DNA of 64,000 nt from positions 744,001 to 808,000 of the forward strand of contig NZ_MPSZ01000001.1 in the NCBI RefSeq assembly GCF_001939065.1, in the 5' to 3' direction. Positions within the stretch are counted from its first letter, which is position 1, and each line of letters opens with the position of its first letter. The stretch comes from Exiguobacterium indicum HHS 31. GTDB lineage: Bacteria; Bacillota; Bacilli; Exiguobacteriales; Exiguobacteriaceae. The notes beneath the pieces are model-generated. The model saw only the letters and a program-made list of their open reading frames with translations, was not told the DNA's origin and did no database searches. Positions 9,209 through 17,403 of the stretch are shown here, piece after piece. The translations under genes and the position numbers were made by a program.

Positions 9209-9781
9209 ATGAACTTACCAGATACTATTGAAACGCCACGGCACCTGTTACGCCGTTGGCAGGATGAGGATGCGGAAGCATTGTATGCTTACGCCAAGGA
9301 TCCGAATGTCGGACCAAAAGCAGGTTGGGCGCCGCACGCGTCACTTGACGAAAGCCAAGAAGTGATCGGCATTTTCCAAGCGTCACCTGGCGAATATGCA
9401 GTGACCGATAAGGAAACTAGGAGAGTGATTGGGAGCTTCGGTTTTCACTTCAATCGTCGACCGGACGATTCGATCACTCATGACCGTCAAGTCGAGATTG
9501 GGTATGTCCTCGCACCTGATTACTGGGGAGAAGGACGGATGCCGGAAATCGTTGAAGCTATGCTCGATTTCATCTTCCGAGAACTGCCGATCGATGTCGT
9601 TTGGTGTGGTCACTTTGATTTTAATGACCAGTCACGCCGTGTCGTTGAGAAACTCGGTTTTACCCCTGTTCTTGACCGACCATTCGTCTTAGAACGAATC
9701 GACGGTCGGACCGTGACGAGTCATGTCTACAACTGGACGCGTGAGCGGTATGAAGCAGAGCGTGAAATAACGAACACGTAA
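9209..9781 (+). CDS. GNAT N-acetyltransferase, RimJ/RimL type
   Basis: A 190-residue acetyl-CoA-dependent acyltransferase. ETPRHLLRRWQDEDAEALYAYA at the start and EIGYVLAPDYWGEGRMPE in the middle (motif A, acetyl-CoA binding) identify the RimJ/RimL-like branch. VVEKLGF matches motif B. Substrates of this branch include ribosomal protein termini and small amines. AAGGGGG lies upstream of the ATG. It sits 15 nt after the MFS gene, suggesting a resistance-type pairing of export and acetylation; this is inference. Confidence 0.88.
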   Translation: MNLPDTIETPRHLLRRWQDEDAEALYAYAKDPNVGPKAGWAPHASLDESQEVIGIFQASPGEYAVTDKETRRVIGSFGFHFNRRPDDSITHDRQVEIGYVLAPDYWGEGRMPEIVEAMLDFIFRELPIDVVWCGHFDFNDQSRRVVEKLGFTPVLDRPFVLERIDGRTVTSHVYNWTRERYEAEREITNT

Positions 9782-9934
9782 TTGAAACCGACACAAGTAA
9801 TCAGCGAACTTCTCTTAATCTGAGAATTTCGCTTTTTATTTGATTTGATGTGTAAAAAAAACTTTACTTTAAGTCAAAAAAATTTTACTGTTTATTTATG
9901 GTAATAAATATAGTGTGATGAAAGGAGAGATGGT

Positions 9935-10171
9935 TTGGGCATCAAGAGTGATGGATTCATTAAGAATCGATTAGCGGTTTTAAGAGCTGAAAAAGGATGG
10001 TCGCAAAAAGAATTGGCAGAGAAGGTCGGAGTCAGTAGACAAACCATTATTTCTTTAGAAGGAAGTCGCTACAGCCCTTCGTTGATTCTGGCGTTTGAAA
10101 TTGCATATTTATTTGATAAGGATATTAACGAAGTATTTCAATATGAACGAGAAGGTGAGGGAAAAGGGTGA
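9935..10171 (+). CDS. XRE-family HTH regulator, TTG start
   Basis: A 78-residue protein almost entirely made of a Cro/CI helix-turn-helix (LRAEKGWSQKELAEKVGVSR, then QTIISLEGSRYSPSL). The start is TTG, preceded by AAAGGAGAG; no in-frame ATG fits. It overlaps the next gene by 4 nt (GTGA), so the two are translationally coupled. The upstream region is AT-rich, with repeated TTTACT words near 9873 and 9884, possible binding or -35 elements. It closely resembles the module at 54239-54906. Confidence 0.88.
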   Translation: MGIKSDGFIKNRLAVLRAEKGWSQKELAEKVGVSRQTIISLEGSRYSPSLILAFEIAYLFDKDINEVFQYEREGEGKG

Positions 10172-10455
10172 TTATAAACATAATAGTAATACCGATTTTT
10201 CTATTAAGCTTATTCGTATCGCTACCGTTTATTTTCGGTGAGGAAGGAAAAGATGAGCGGGGAAGACGAATTGTTTCAAGCGCATATACGTATACTTTTC
10301 CGATTTTTCCGATTGGTTGGTTACTGTTAGAAACCTATCATCGTAATTACGCTGACCTGACGTTTGTCGATTATCGAAATATATTAGGATTACTTATTCC
10401 TCTAACGTTCATTGTTTTAGGTGTTGTGATTTTTACATTAAAAAGACGAGTGTAA
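10168..10455 (+). CDS. Small integral membrane partner of the XRE regulator
   Basis: A 95-residue protein starting with GTG that overlaps the regulator stop by 4 nt. It has three hydrophobic segments (about residues 2-22, 38-57 and 68-90) separated by a charged loop (GEEGKDERGRR). XRE regulators followed by small membrane proteins recur in Firmicutes. A role in sensing or membrane tethering is inference. The region is more AT-rich than its neighbours. Confidence 0.7.
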   Translation: MIINIIVIPIFLLSLFVSLPFIFGEEGKDERGRRIVSSAYTYTFPIFPIGWLLLETYHRNYADLTFVDYRNILGLLIPLTFIVLGVVIFTLKRRV

Positions 10456-10498
10456 ATCATTGATCCACCCAAAATAAATCAATATGTGAAAAGTCATA

Positions 10499-10550
10499 AG
10501 ACAAAGCAGCGACGTTTTCAAGGTGAGAGAACGTCGCTGCTTTGTCTAAT
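10499..10550. terminator. Strong bidirectional terminator
   Basis: An 18-bp near-perfect stem starting AGACAAAGCAGCGACGTT lies between the convergent genes ending at 10455 and 10573. Confidence 0.85.
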
Positions 10551-10572
10551 TTTCTACTTTACGATTGAATGA

Positions 10573-11319
10573 TTAATCTGCCTTACTATTTTTGGATGAA
10601 CGGATAAAAGTAACTGCAATCGTAATCGAGGTCAAAACATAACTCACGAGGACAGCGGTAATCTCTGACAAATTAAATACAAACAAAAGCAGCAGTTGAG
10701 GCACGAAAAAGACGAACACTGCAATCGGTAAAATCCATGTCTTCGTCTTCCATGCCGTGACGAGAATCCAGGCAATTAGAAGGGCACCAATTAACCAACC
10801 AACGCTCGGATATAACGTGATTTTGGGCGAATCAATGAGTCCGTTGACGATCAACAGTCCGACGATCAGAAGAAGATGAACACTCCCATGAATCCCGTAA
10901 CGCAGGAGGCGTGGTCGAGCAGTATCGCGTAAGGCGTCTTTGCGGAACAACAATGCAAGTGTCGTCAAATAAACAGCGCTTATCAGTAAGAAGCCACCGA
11001 CGAGCAGGATACTGTAAGTCATCGTGCCATTCAAGAGATTTTGTAAGTATAGAAAGCTGGAAGCACCAAGATACACTTGCATGATCGTCCAAAAGGCTTG
11101 TTTTGAATCAAATGCCATCTCGTGTGAGATCGACTGGATGTAGGCAGCAGGACTGTCACCCGTGATGGAACGAACCGATTTGCCATCCGCTTCCGCTTCA
11201 ATCAGATGGTCTTCGAGTTCAAGGACGATCTCGTTCGTCGCTTGTTCATTTTTTCCCGAAGCAAGCAGGTAGACCTTCAAGTCTTCCAAAAATCGGGTTG
11301 ATTCCGTTGATAGGGTCAT
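10573..11319 (-). CDS. HAAS-domain membrane protein paired with PadR
   Basis: A 248-residue protein. The first about 70 residues form a helical cytosolic HAAS-type domain (FLEDLKVYLLASGKNEQ, then IVLELEDHLIEAEADG). About six hydrophobic segments follow. HAAS proteins are typically encoded next to PadR regulators and are thought to link the membrane to gene control. I place the start at 11319 because AAAGGAGG is 9 nt upstream; the ATG at 11328 directly abuts that site. It follows the padR stop by 1 nt. Confidence 0.75.
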   Translation of the reverse strand: MTLSTESTRFLEDLKVYLLASGKNEQATNEIVLELEDHLIEAEADGKSVRSITGDSPAAYIQSISHEMAFDSKQAFWTIMQVYLGASSFLYLQNLLNGTMTYSILLVGGFLLISAVYLTTLALLFRKDALRDTARPRLLRYGIHGSVHLLLIVGLLIVNGLIDSPKITLYPSVGWLIGALLIAWILVTAWKTKTWILPIAVFVFFVPQLLLLFVFNLSEITAVLVSYVLTSITIAVTFIRSSKNSKAD

Positions 11320-11320
11320 C

Positions 11321-11644
11321 TCAATCATCCTCCTTTAAAATACTTTCAACACTTGTCGAAAGGTGTTGCCATCTTTCCTTGAATGCGGTGAGTTCTTCTG
11401 CACCGCTCGTCGTGATCGAATAATACTTCCGTTTCGGACCGGACGGAGAGACGCGTGAAGTCGCTTCGATCCAGCCCAGTTTTTGCATCCGGATCAACAA
11501 TGGATAGATCGTTCCTTCGCTGATGTCAGAGAAACCGTATGCTTTCAGTTTCGTCGCCAGTTCATAACCATAAATCTCTTCTTCCGCGATCAGTGCAAGT
11601 AAACAACCGTCGAGAATCCCCTTTAACATTTGCGTCGATGACAT
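11321..11644 (-). CDS. PadR-family transcriptional regulator
   Basis: A 107-residue winged-helix repressor. The N-terminal part has the family signature (ALIAEEEIYGYELATKL), followed by SEGTIYPLLIRMQKLGWI and the wing (SGPKRKYYSIT). The C-terminal part is the dimerisation helix. It is first in a two-gene operon with a HAAS membrane protein. Two identical 13-bp direct repeats in the promoter suggest it represses itself. Confidence 0.92.
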   Translation of the reverse strand: MSSTQMLKGILDGCLLALIAEEEIYGYELATKLKAYGFSDISEGTIYPLLIRMQKLGWIEATSRVSPSGPKRKYYSITTSGAEELTAFKERWQHLSTSVESILKEDD

Positions 11645-11667
11645 CTACATCATCCTTTCGCTAATTG

Positions 11668-11713
11668 GTATTACAAGGTAATGATATACCAAGCTATTTT
11701 GTATTACAAGGTA
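11668..11713 (-). promoter_or_regulatory. padR promoter with two direct-repeat operators
   Basis: The 13-bp word GTATTACAAGGTA occurs at 11668-11680 and 11701-11713, a centre spacing of 33 bp (about three helical turns). Read on the minus strand, TTGTAA (11704-11709) and TATCAT (11681-11686) are 17 nt apart, so the upstream repeat covers the -35 box and the other lies at the start point. This suits autorepression by PadR. Confidence 0.65.
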
Positions 11714-11803
11714 GCTGGAGGAAAAAGATTCATTTCCCTGAAAAAAAGGTAAACAAATCATAAAGTAGATACGTCGCTTGTTTAGAAAAGGGAGGTATTG
11801 ATC

Positions 11804-12574
11804 GTGGATAAGCGGAATACTGTCGTCTCGGCGACCGTCGTCTTCATCATCATGGGTATCGTCATGGCTGTCTCTGCGTTTGGTTTCGGCATTCATTATG
11901 GTGAACCGGAGTTGTTACGTATCGCGATCTTCGGTGAAGTCGCAACAGCGATTTTTCTCGTCTGGTACATTCGTCGTCATGCCACGTTTGCTGCCGTCGG
12001 GTTTTCGAAATTGCAGTCGCGGGGTCTGATCTGGTACATTCCGTTACTGCTGATCGTTCTCATTCAAGTCGGATTGATCGTCAATGCGATGCTCACGACC
12101 TCGATTTCATCATCGGCACTCCAACTTGTCGGAATCGTCTTCCTGACGACCTTATTCGTCGGTTTCAATGAGGAAGTCTTGTTTCGGGGCATCATCTTAC
12201 GCTATCTCAAACCGAACGAACATCCGTATCGTGCCGTCCTCATCAGTGCGCTTCTGTTCTCATCTTTCCACTTGCTTAATTTGATCGCCTTGATTCCCCC
12301 AGCAGCGATGTTGTTCCAACTTGCGAACACATTCGTCTTTGGTGTGTTCTTAGCGATCATCGCACTGAAGCTGAATAACCTCTGGCCATTAATCATTTTC
12401 CATGCGTTGTGGGATTTCGCGAGCATCGCTGCGGATGTCGTGAATGTTAATTTAGGAATTACGGTTCTTTTGGCGCAAGTCTATCTTCTCGTTGCGATCG
12501 TCATTCAATTAATCTTGTTGAAACGACATGATCTCAGCCATCTGAATGGACCGATGAATCCACGTAACGTTTGA
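11804..12574 (+). CDS. CPBP-family intramembrane metalloprotease (CAAX protease-like)
   Basis: A 256-residue multi-pass protein of the CPBP/Abi family. The conserved intramembrane motifs are all present: EEVLFRG (EExxxR), FSSFH (FxxxH) and HALWDF (HxxxD). These residues form the glutamate-activated catalytic site. Family members in bacteria include prenyl-protein proteases and bacteriocin self-immunity proteins; no bacteriocin gene is seen nearby. GTG at 11804 is chosen because GGGAGG is 8 nt upstream; the TTG at 11798 is too close to it. Confidence 0.85.
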   Translation: MDKRNTVVSATVVFIIMGIVMAVSAFGFGIHYGEPELLRIAIFGEVATAIFLVWYIRRHATFAAVGFSKLQSRGLIWYIPLLLIVLIQVGLIVNAMLTTSISSSALQLVGIVFLTTLFVGFNEEVLFRGIILRYLKPNEHPYRAVLISALLFSSFHLLNLIALIPPAAMLFQLANTFVFGVFLAIIALKLNNLWPLIIFHALWDFASIAADVVNVNLGITVLLAQVYLLVAIVIQLILLKRHDLSHLNGPMNPRNV

Positions 12575-12582
12575 ATAGTTGA

Positions 12583-12617
12583 CTCTCCGTTTTTTGACGG
12601 GGAGTTTTTATTTTTGA
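12583..12617 (+). terminator. Rho-independent terminator
   Basis: CTCTCCGT pairs with ACGGGGAG around a T-rich loop, followed by a T-rich tract. Confidence 0.7.
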
Positions 12618-12655
12618 ATAAAGGTAGTATCGATGATTAATATGTAATATATTAC
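12614..12655 (+). promoter_or_regulatory. Promoter and palindrome directly before the gntR start
   Basis: TTGAAT (12614-12619) and TAATAT (12638-12643) are 18 nt apart. The perfect 12-bp palindrome GTAATATATTAC occupies 12644-12655, ending 4 nt before the ATG. It resembles FadR-type GntR sites (GT..AC core) and would cover the transcription start. Confidence 0.5.
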
Positions 12656-12659
12656 TTAT

Positions 12660-13325
12660 ATGAAACCTACAGATGATTTAGCCATTGCACGACTTCCTCT
12701 CAGTGAGGAAGTGTATCGACGTTTGCAACATCACATCATCACCTTACGCCTCGCCCCAGGTGAGAAGGTGAACGATCAAGCGCTCGCGGAAATGTTCGGA
12801 GTCAGCCGAACACCGGTCCGAGAAGCCTTGAAACGACTCGAGGAGGAAGGATTGATTTTTGCGAAACGGGGCTCGCGGACGATCGTGACAGAGCTTGACG
12901 CTGAACAGGCACAGCAAACCTATCCGATCATCGCGACGCTGCACGGACTAGCAGCGCGTCTAGCGGGACCACTCTTGACGGAAGACGATTTGACGGAGCT
13001 TCAGACGATTCACCAACAGTTCACGATGGCAATCGATCAACAGGAGACGGAGACGGCGCTGACGCTAGACGATGCCTTTCACGATGTCTTCGTGTTGCGC
13101 AGCCAGAACGCTCAGCTACGGGAAACGATTCGCCGATTGACGCCGCTGATCCGCCGGCTCGAATACGCCCAGTTCGATCGACTCGGTCGTCAATCGATTG
13201 CCGATCATGAGGCGATTTTGATTGCATGTCAACAACGGGATGTCGAGCAGCTCGTCCAGGCGACTGAACATAACTGGAACGGGCTCGGACGTTTACTCGT
13301 CTCGACATTAAAGGAGGAGCGCTGA
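12660..13325 (+). CDS. GntR/FadR-family transcriptional regulator
   Basis: A 221-residue repressor of the FCD subfamily. The N-terminal winged helix is clear (VNDQALAEMFGVSRTPVREA, then LKRLEEEGLIFAKRG). Residues about 80-215 form the helical FCD effector domain, with metal-ligand histidines likely in DDAFHDVF and DHEAI. No Shine-Dalgarno box precedes the ATG. The predicted transcript start is only about 10 nt upstream, so it may be nearly leaderless. Its stop overlaps the start of the DMT gene by 1 nt, making that exporter its likely target. Confidence 0.88.
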   Translation: MKPTDDLAIARLPLSEEVYRRLQHHIITLRLAPGEKVNDQALAEMFGVSRTPVREALKRLEEEGLIFAKRGSRTIVTELDAEQAQQTYPIIATLHGLAARLAGPLLTEDDLTELQTIHQQFTMAIDQQETETALTLDDAFHDVFVLRSQNAQLRETIRRLTPLIRRLEYAQFDRLGRQSIADHEAILIACQQRDVEQLVQATEHNWNGLGRLLVSTLKEER

Positions 13326-14257
13326 TGCGACCAATCATTTATGGGATCTTGGCGGCGATGTTCTTTGCCGTCACCTTCATCTTGAATCAATCGATGCAAG
13401 GAGCAGGGGGGAACTGGATCTACAGTGCGTCGCTTCGCTTTTTCTTGATGTTGCCGTTCTTCGTCGTCATCGTCTTGATGCGTCGGGGAATTGGTCGCGT
13501 CTTACAGGCACTGCGAGCAGACTTCGGTTTTTGGTTACTGTACGGTACAATCGGTTTCGGACTGTTTTACGGTAGCATCTGTCTTGCTGCCGATCATGCG
13601 CCGGGCTGGCTGATTGCCGGAACGTGGCAATTGACGATCCTAGCCGGACCGCTGCTTGCTCCCTTGTTCAAGCAACGGATTCCGTGGTCGGCCCTTAAGT
13701 ATTCCGTCTTGATCGTCCTTGGGGTCGTCGTCATGCAGTTATCCGTCGCAGGAAGTCTATCGCTACAATCCTTACTGTTCGGTGCCTTGCCGGTGCTCGT
13801 CGCTGCGATTGCCTATCCGCTTGGTAACCGGAAAATGATGGAACGGTATGGGGATGAGCTCGACGTCTTTGAACGGATCCTTGGAATGACGATCGCGAGT
13901 CTACCGTTTTGGATCGTGCTCTCCGTAATTGCTTACATACAAGTCGGCTTACCAAGTGTCAGTCAAGTGACCCAGTCCGGCTTCGTCGCCTTATTCTCAG
14001 GCGTCATCGCGACGTCGCTCTTTTTCTACGCGACGTCACTCGTCCGGACGGAACCGGTCCGGTTAGCCGCGATCGAGGCGACCCAGTCGTTTGAGATCGT
14101 CTTCACCGTTCTCGGGGAGATTTTGTTTCTCCATGCAGCACTACCGACGGGACTCGCGACATTCGGGATCATCCTCGTTATGCTCGGGATGACGTTGCAT
14201 AGCCTGAATCAGGCGGAGCGGACGGTCGTCCGTCCTGCGAAACGAAAAATCAATTGA
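13325..14257 (+). CDS. DMT-superfamily multidrug/metabolite exporter
   Basis: A 310-residue protein with ten hydrophobic helices in two halves, matching the EamA/EmrE-like exporter group. Conserved features include FAVTFILNQSMQGAGGNWIYSASLRF written as an early helix pair, and RTEPVRLAAIEATQSFE in the second half. The ATG overlaps the stop of the GntR gene (TGATG), so the two are coupled. Substrate unknown. The pairing with a FadR-type regulator suggests export of a small organic acid or amino acid; this is inference. Confidence 0.85.
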   Translation: MRPIIYGILAAMFFAVTFILNQSMQGAGGNWIYSASLRFFLMLPFFVVIVLMRRGIGRVLQALRADFGFWLLYGTIGFGLFYGSICLAADHAPGWLIAGTWQLTILAGPLLAPLFKQRIPWSALKYSVLIVLGVVVMQLSVAGSLSLQSLLFGALPVLVAAIAYPLGNRKMMERYGDELDVFERILGMTIASLPFWIVLSVIAYIQVGLPSVSQVTQSGFVALFSGVIATSLFFYATSLVRTEPVRLAAIEATQSFEIVFTVLGEILFLHAALPTGLATFGIILVMLGMTLHSLNQAERTVVRPAKRKIN

Positions 14258-14273
14258 GAAAGTAGGCTGTCAG

Positions 14274-14975
14274 ATGGTTTTAACAGGTACACTCGTCAAT
14301 ACCGTCCTGATCATCATCGGGACGTTGCTCGGATTGATGTTCCACCGGATTCCGGAACGGATGAAGGAGACGGTCTTGCAAGCGATTGGTCTAGCCGTCG
14401 TCGTGCTCGGGATCCAGATGGGGATGAAAAGCACGAACTTTTTGATCGTCATCGGTAGTCTCGTTCTCGGAGGTGCGATCGGAGAATGGTTCCGCCTTGA
14501 TGAGAAGCTCGACCGGATGGGGGCGTGGCTCGAACGTAAGATCAGTCGCGGTCGTCCATCGAATATCGCGGAAGGCTTCGTCACCGCGACGTTGATTTTC
14601 GTCATCGGGGCGATGGGTGTCCTCGGTGCGCTCGACGGTGGACTGCGTCAGGATCACGACGTCCTCTATACGAAGGGGTTGATTGACGGCTTCACGGCCC
14701 TCGTCCTCAGTTCAACGCTCGGGATCGGCGTCATATTCTCAGCGATTCCCGTCTTCCTCTATCAAGGGGCGATTGCACTGAGTGCTGTTGCGATCACGAA
14801 GTTCATTCCCGACGCCGCGCTGCAAGAATTCATCTTGGAAATGACGGCGACCGGTGGGGTGATGATTGCAGCGATCGGTCTCAATCTAGCCGGAATCACG
14901 AAGATTCGTGTCGCGAACTTGTTACCGGGCATCGTCATCGTCGCTGTCATCGTGACGGGCTTACATCTATTCTAA
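14274..14975 (+). CDS. DUF554 family membrane protein (YdfK/YqgA-like)
   Basis: A 233-residue protein with about seven hydrophobic segments. GTLVNTVLIIIGTLLGL at the N-terminus, MGVLGALDGGLRQDHDVLYTKG written here only in part (VLGALDGGL, TKGLIDG) and the central GIGVIFSA are typical of DUF554. A transporter role has been proposed for the family but is not established. It begins 16 nt after the DMT gene and is last in the gntR operon. Confidence 0.85.
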   Translation: MVLTGTLVNTVLIIIGTLLGLMFHRIPERMKETVLQAIGLAVVVLGIQMGMKSTNFLIVIGSLVLGGAIGEWFRLDEKLDRMGAWLERKISRGRPSNIAEGFVTATLIFVIGAMGVLGALDGGLRQDHDVLYTKGLIDGFTALVLSSTLGIGVIFSAIPVFLYQGAIALSAVAITKFIPDAALQEFILEMTATGGVMIAAIGLNLAGITKIRVANLLPGIVIVAVIVTGLHLF

Positions 14976-14979
14976 CGAA

Positions 14980-15015
14980 ACATCCCCGCCTGTCCGAAAG
15001 GACGAGCGGGGATGT
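14980..15015. terminator. Bidirectional terminator
   Basis: ACATCCCCGC pairs with GCGGGGATGT, with an inner GTCC/GGAC stem, between convergent genes. Confidence 0.8.
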
Positions 15016-15019
15016 TGTG

Positions 15020-15490
15020 TTATGTCTCAATCAATTCATGTGTCTCGTATGCCGTGATCGTATGTCCATCGTAATGGAAGTCATGCAGTAATGGGTGCTC
15101 GGTCGACAGAGCAATCGGTAGGTAGTGCCGGAGGTTGCTGATGATGCCCATGTTATCGTCGCCTAAAATCCAGTCGAGTGATTTCCAATCGAGGATTCCT
15201 TCAACTGTCATGACCGGTGTTGGAAACGGACGATCTTCTAAATCAGCCAGGTAGAGGTACATGCCAGATGTCTCTTCCCCATGTAAGCGAACGATGCCTT
15301 TTGATGTCACTGAGGTGAGCGTGATGCCTGTCTCTTCAAACGTCTCGCGGATGACGGCAGCTTCCGGTGTCTCGTCCGGTTCGATCTTACCACCGACACC
15401 ATTCCACATGCCCATCGCCGGACGTTTTTGCCGATTGACGAGTAAAAAGTGGTCTGCGTGGCGGATTAAACAAAGTGTGTAACGATCCAT
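15020..15490 (-). CDS. Nudix hydrolase, MutT/8-oxo-dGTPase-like
   Basis: A 156-residue pyrophosphohydrolase. The complete Nudix box GX5EX7REUXEEXGU runs from Gly34 to Ile56, with Glu52 and Glu53 as metal ligands. WNGVGGK just before the box is usual for nucleotide-cleaning MutT-type enzymes. It follows the arylamine acetyltransferase by 3 nt and is probably translated from the same message. The exact substrate (8-oxo-dGTP or another NDP-X compound) cannot be read. Confidence 0.88.
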   Translation of the reverse strand: MDRYTLCLIRHADHFLLVNRQKRPAMGMWNGVGGKIEPDETPEAAVIRETFEETGITLTSVTSKGIVRLHGEETSGMYLYLADLEDRPFPTPVMTVEGILDWKSLDWILGDDNMGIISNLRHYLPIALSTEHPLLHDFHYDGHTITAYETHELIET

Positions 15491-15493
15491 GGT

Positions 15494-16240
15494 TTACGAC
15501 TCCCGTCCTAAAAAGTGTGTGTTGTACAGCATCTCGAATTGGGCGGGACCTGCGACCGGTAACTCGGTCGTCGTCGTTTCTTCAATCCGTAACGTCCGCT
15601 CAGTCAACGTCTTTTGTCCGGTTGGCGTCCGCATTGCGACGAGGCGACCTTTATTGAACGGCGAAGCGTCGCTCTGCTGGATGATCTGTTCCATCTTCGA
15701 TAAGTCATCTGTTGTAATGGATGTTTCGCGGTCGAACCGGTATCCAGTCACAAACTCCGCTTGTCCCGTTCGCTTCATCTCAAGTGTGTCATTATTGATG
15801 ATCCGGTAACTGCCGCTAGCGGAATGAACGGTCTCCCCATTCAACGGAACAGGAACGAGCGGTAAATTGACGCCGAAGCCGGTATCGAGCAGGTGTGTTT
15901 CATTCCAAATGATCGCGACATGGGTCGGTCCGGTCGCTGACCAGGCGTCTGACTTCGTATCGTAGACAGTCGCTTGAACGAGTCGAACAGGACAGTTCAG
16001 TTCTTGCAGGACCCGGTGCAGCAGTCCGTTTAAGTCATAACAGACACCACCGCGTCGCTCTGTCAGAAATGTCTCGATGAAGCGCTCGTCGCTAAATGGA
16101 CGGATTCGCTTCTCAAGGACGGTCGTATTCTCGAACGGTAACTGGTAAGCGAAGGCTTCGAGTAAGTCAGGTAACTGATCAAACGTGATTGCATCGAGCG
16201 GAAACTTAATTCGCTGTCCTAAGTCTTTCATCCAATCCAT
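15494..16240 (-). CDS. nat: Arylamine N-acetyltransferase
   Basis: A 248-residue enzyme that moves acetyl from acetyl-CoA to aromatic amines and hydrazines. The catalytic triad is visible: Cys67 in RRGGVCYDLN, His107 in GPTHVAII and Asp119 in LLDTGFG. The protein is slightly shorter than the usual 255-280 residues, but all motifs are present. AAAGGAGGG lies 8 nt before the ATG. It is divergent from the iron-uptake operon and coupled to a Nudix gene. Confidence 0.92.
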   Translation of the reverse strand: MDWMKDLGQRIKFPLDAITFDQLPDLLEAFAYQLPFENTTVLEKRIRPFSDERFIETFLTERRGGVCYDLNGLLHRVLQELNCPVRLVQATVYDTKSDAWSATGPTHVAIIWNETHLLDTGFGVNLPLVPVPLNGETVHSASGSYRIINNDTLEMKRTGQAEFVTGYRFDRETSITTDDLSKMEQIIQQSDASPFNKGRLVAMRTPTGQKTLTERTLRIEETTTTELPVAGPAQFEMLYNTHFLGRES

Positions 16241-16376
16241 CTCTGATCCCTCCTTTATTCACTACCTGATTATCCCATATTCCTTCAGAAAATGTGGATT
16301 TCAGTCTATATTATCTGAAAATAAGGATTTCCCTTTTGTTCGATGGAAATCTTTGATATGCTGAGACAGGATTAAT

Positions 16377-16391
16377 TAAGAATGATTCTCA
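16377..16391 (+). promoter_or_regulatory. Fur box of the ferric-siderophore operon
   Basis: TAAGAATGATTCTCA forms a 7-1-7 inverted repeat with 6 of 7 bases matching between arms, and it closely follows the TGATAATNATTATCA consensus. It lies 33 nt upstream of the substrate-binding protein start, which places the operon under iron repression. Confidence 0.7.
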
Positions 16392-16423
16392 ATGTCGAAT
16401 CACGAATTAAAGGAGGTCTCACC

Positions 16424-17344
16424 ATGAGACGGAAAACTTGGATGACAGCGTTGACGCTCCTCGTGTTGAGCAGTTTGATGCTTGCAGCTTGTTCAGGTCA
16501 AGCAGAGCAAACGAACGAAAAGACGCGGACGATCACGCACGAAGCAGGAAAAACGAAAGTACCGGAAAAGCCGAAGAAGGTCGTCGCGCTCGAATTCTCG
16601 TTCGTTGATGCGTTAGACGAACTCGGCATCACACCAGTCGGAATCGCACAAGAAAACAAGACGGATGTCTCTGGATTACTCGGAAAAGACATCTCGTTCA
16701 CGGAAGTCGGTACACGCCAACAACCGAATCTTGAAGTGATCAGTTCCCTGCAACCGGATTTGATCATCGGCGACTTCAACCGTCATAAAGGAATTTATAA
16801 GCAATTACAAGAAATCGCACCGACGATCATCTTGAAGAGTCGCAATGCGACGTATGAAGAGAACCTCGATTCGTTCAAGACGATTGCGGAAGCGGTCGGC
16901 AAAACGAAACAGATGGATGATCGCCTTGCGCTTCATGAAGAGCGCTTGCAGGCAGCGAAGAAGAAGGTTGATCCAAAAGATGACCGGAAAGTCATGGTCG
17001 GTGTCTTCCGCGCCGATTCACTGACAGCACACGGTGAGACGTCGTTTGACGGTGAGTTGCTCGAGAAGATCGGTATCGAGAATGCCGTTACGAAAACAGC
17101 GGAACCGACTGTGACGATCACGTTAGAGCAGATGGTCAAGTGGGATCCGGACGTCATCTTCATGGCGGAAGCCGATCCGAAGTTACTGAAAGAGTGGAAG
17201 GATAATCCGCTTTGGAATCAGATCACAGCGGTCAAAAACGGAGAAGTCTACGAAGTCAATCGTGACCTCTGGACACGTTACCGTGGTCTGGACGCTGCTG
17301 AACAAATCGTTGACGAAGCAATTCAATTGCTCAAACAGAAATAA
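16424..17344 (+). CDS. Ferric citrate/siderophore ABC transporter substrate-binding lipoprotein
   Basis: A 306-residue periplasmic-binding-type lipoprotein, similar to YfmC and other Fe3+-citrate/siderophore receptors. A signal peptide ends in the lipobox LAAC with Cys22. The mature part has the TroA-like two-lobe layout (KKVVALEFSFVDALDELGI, then LQPDLIIGD and WDPDVIFM). AAAGGAGGT precedes the ATG; an earlier in-frame ATG at 16382 lies on the Fur box and is unlikely. Two FecCD permeases follow. Confidence 0.92.
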   Translation: MRRKTWMTALTLLVLSSLMLAACSGQAEQTNEKTRTITHEAGKTKVPEKPKKVVALEFSFVDALDELGITPVGIAQENKTDVSGLLGKDISFTEVGTRQQPNLEVISSLQPDLIIGDFNRHKGIYKQLQEIAPTIILKSRNATYEENLDSFKTIAEAVGKTKQMDDRLALHEERLQAAKKKVDPKDDRKVMVGVFRADSLTAHGETSFDGELLEKIGIENAVTKTAEPTVTITLEQMVKWDPDVIFMAEADPKLLKEWKDNPLWNQITAVKNGEVYEVNRDLWTRYRGLDAAEQIVDEAIQLLKQK

Positions 17345-17352
17345 CGAACGAC

Positions 17353-17378
17353 AAAAAGCCGGAGCAATCTGGCTTTTC
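17353..17378 (+). other. Intercistronic hairpin between binding protein and permease genes
   Basis: AAAAGCC pairs with GGCTTTT across a 10-nt loop, followed by a weak T-tract. Such a stem could partly stop transcription or protect the upstream message, giving more binding protein than permease. Confidence 0.5.
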
Positions 17379-17403
17379 GTCTTGATGAAAGGGGAAAGAT
17401 CCG

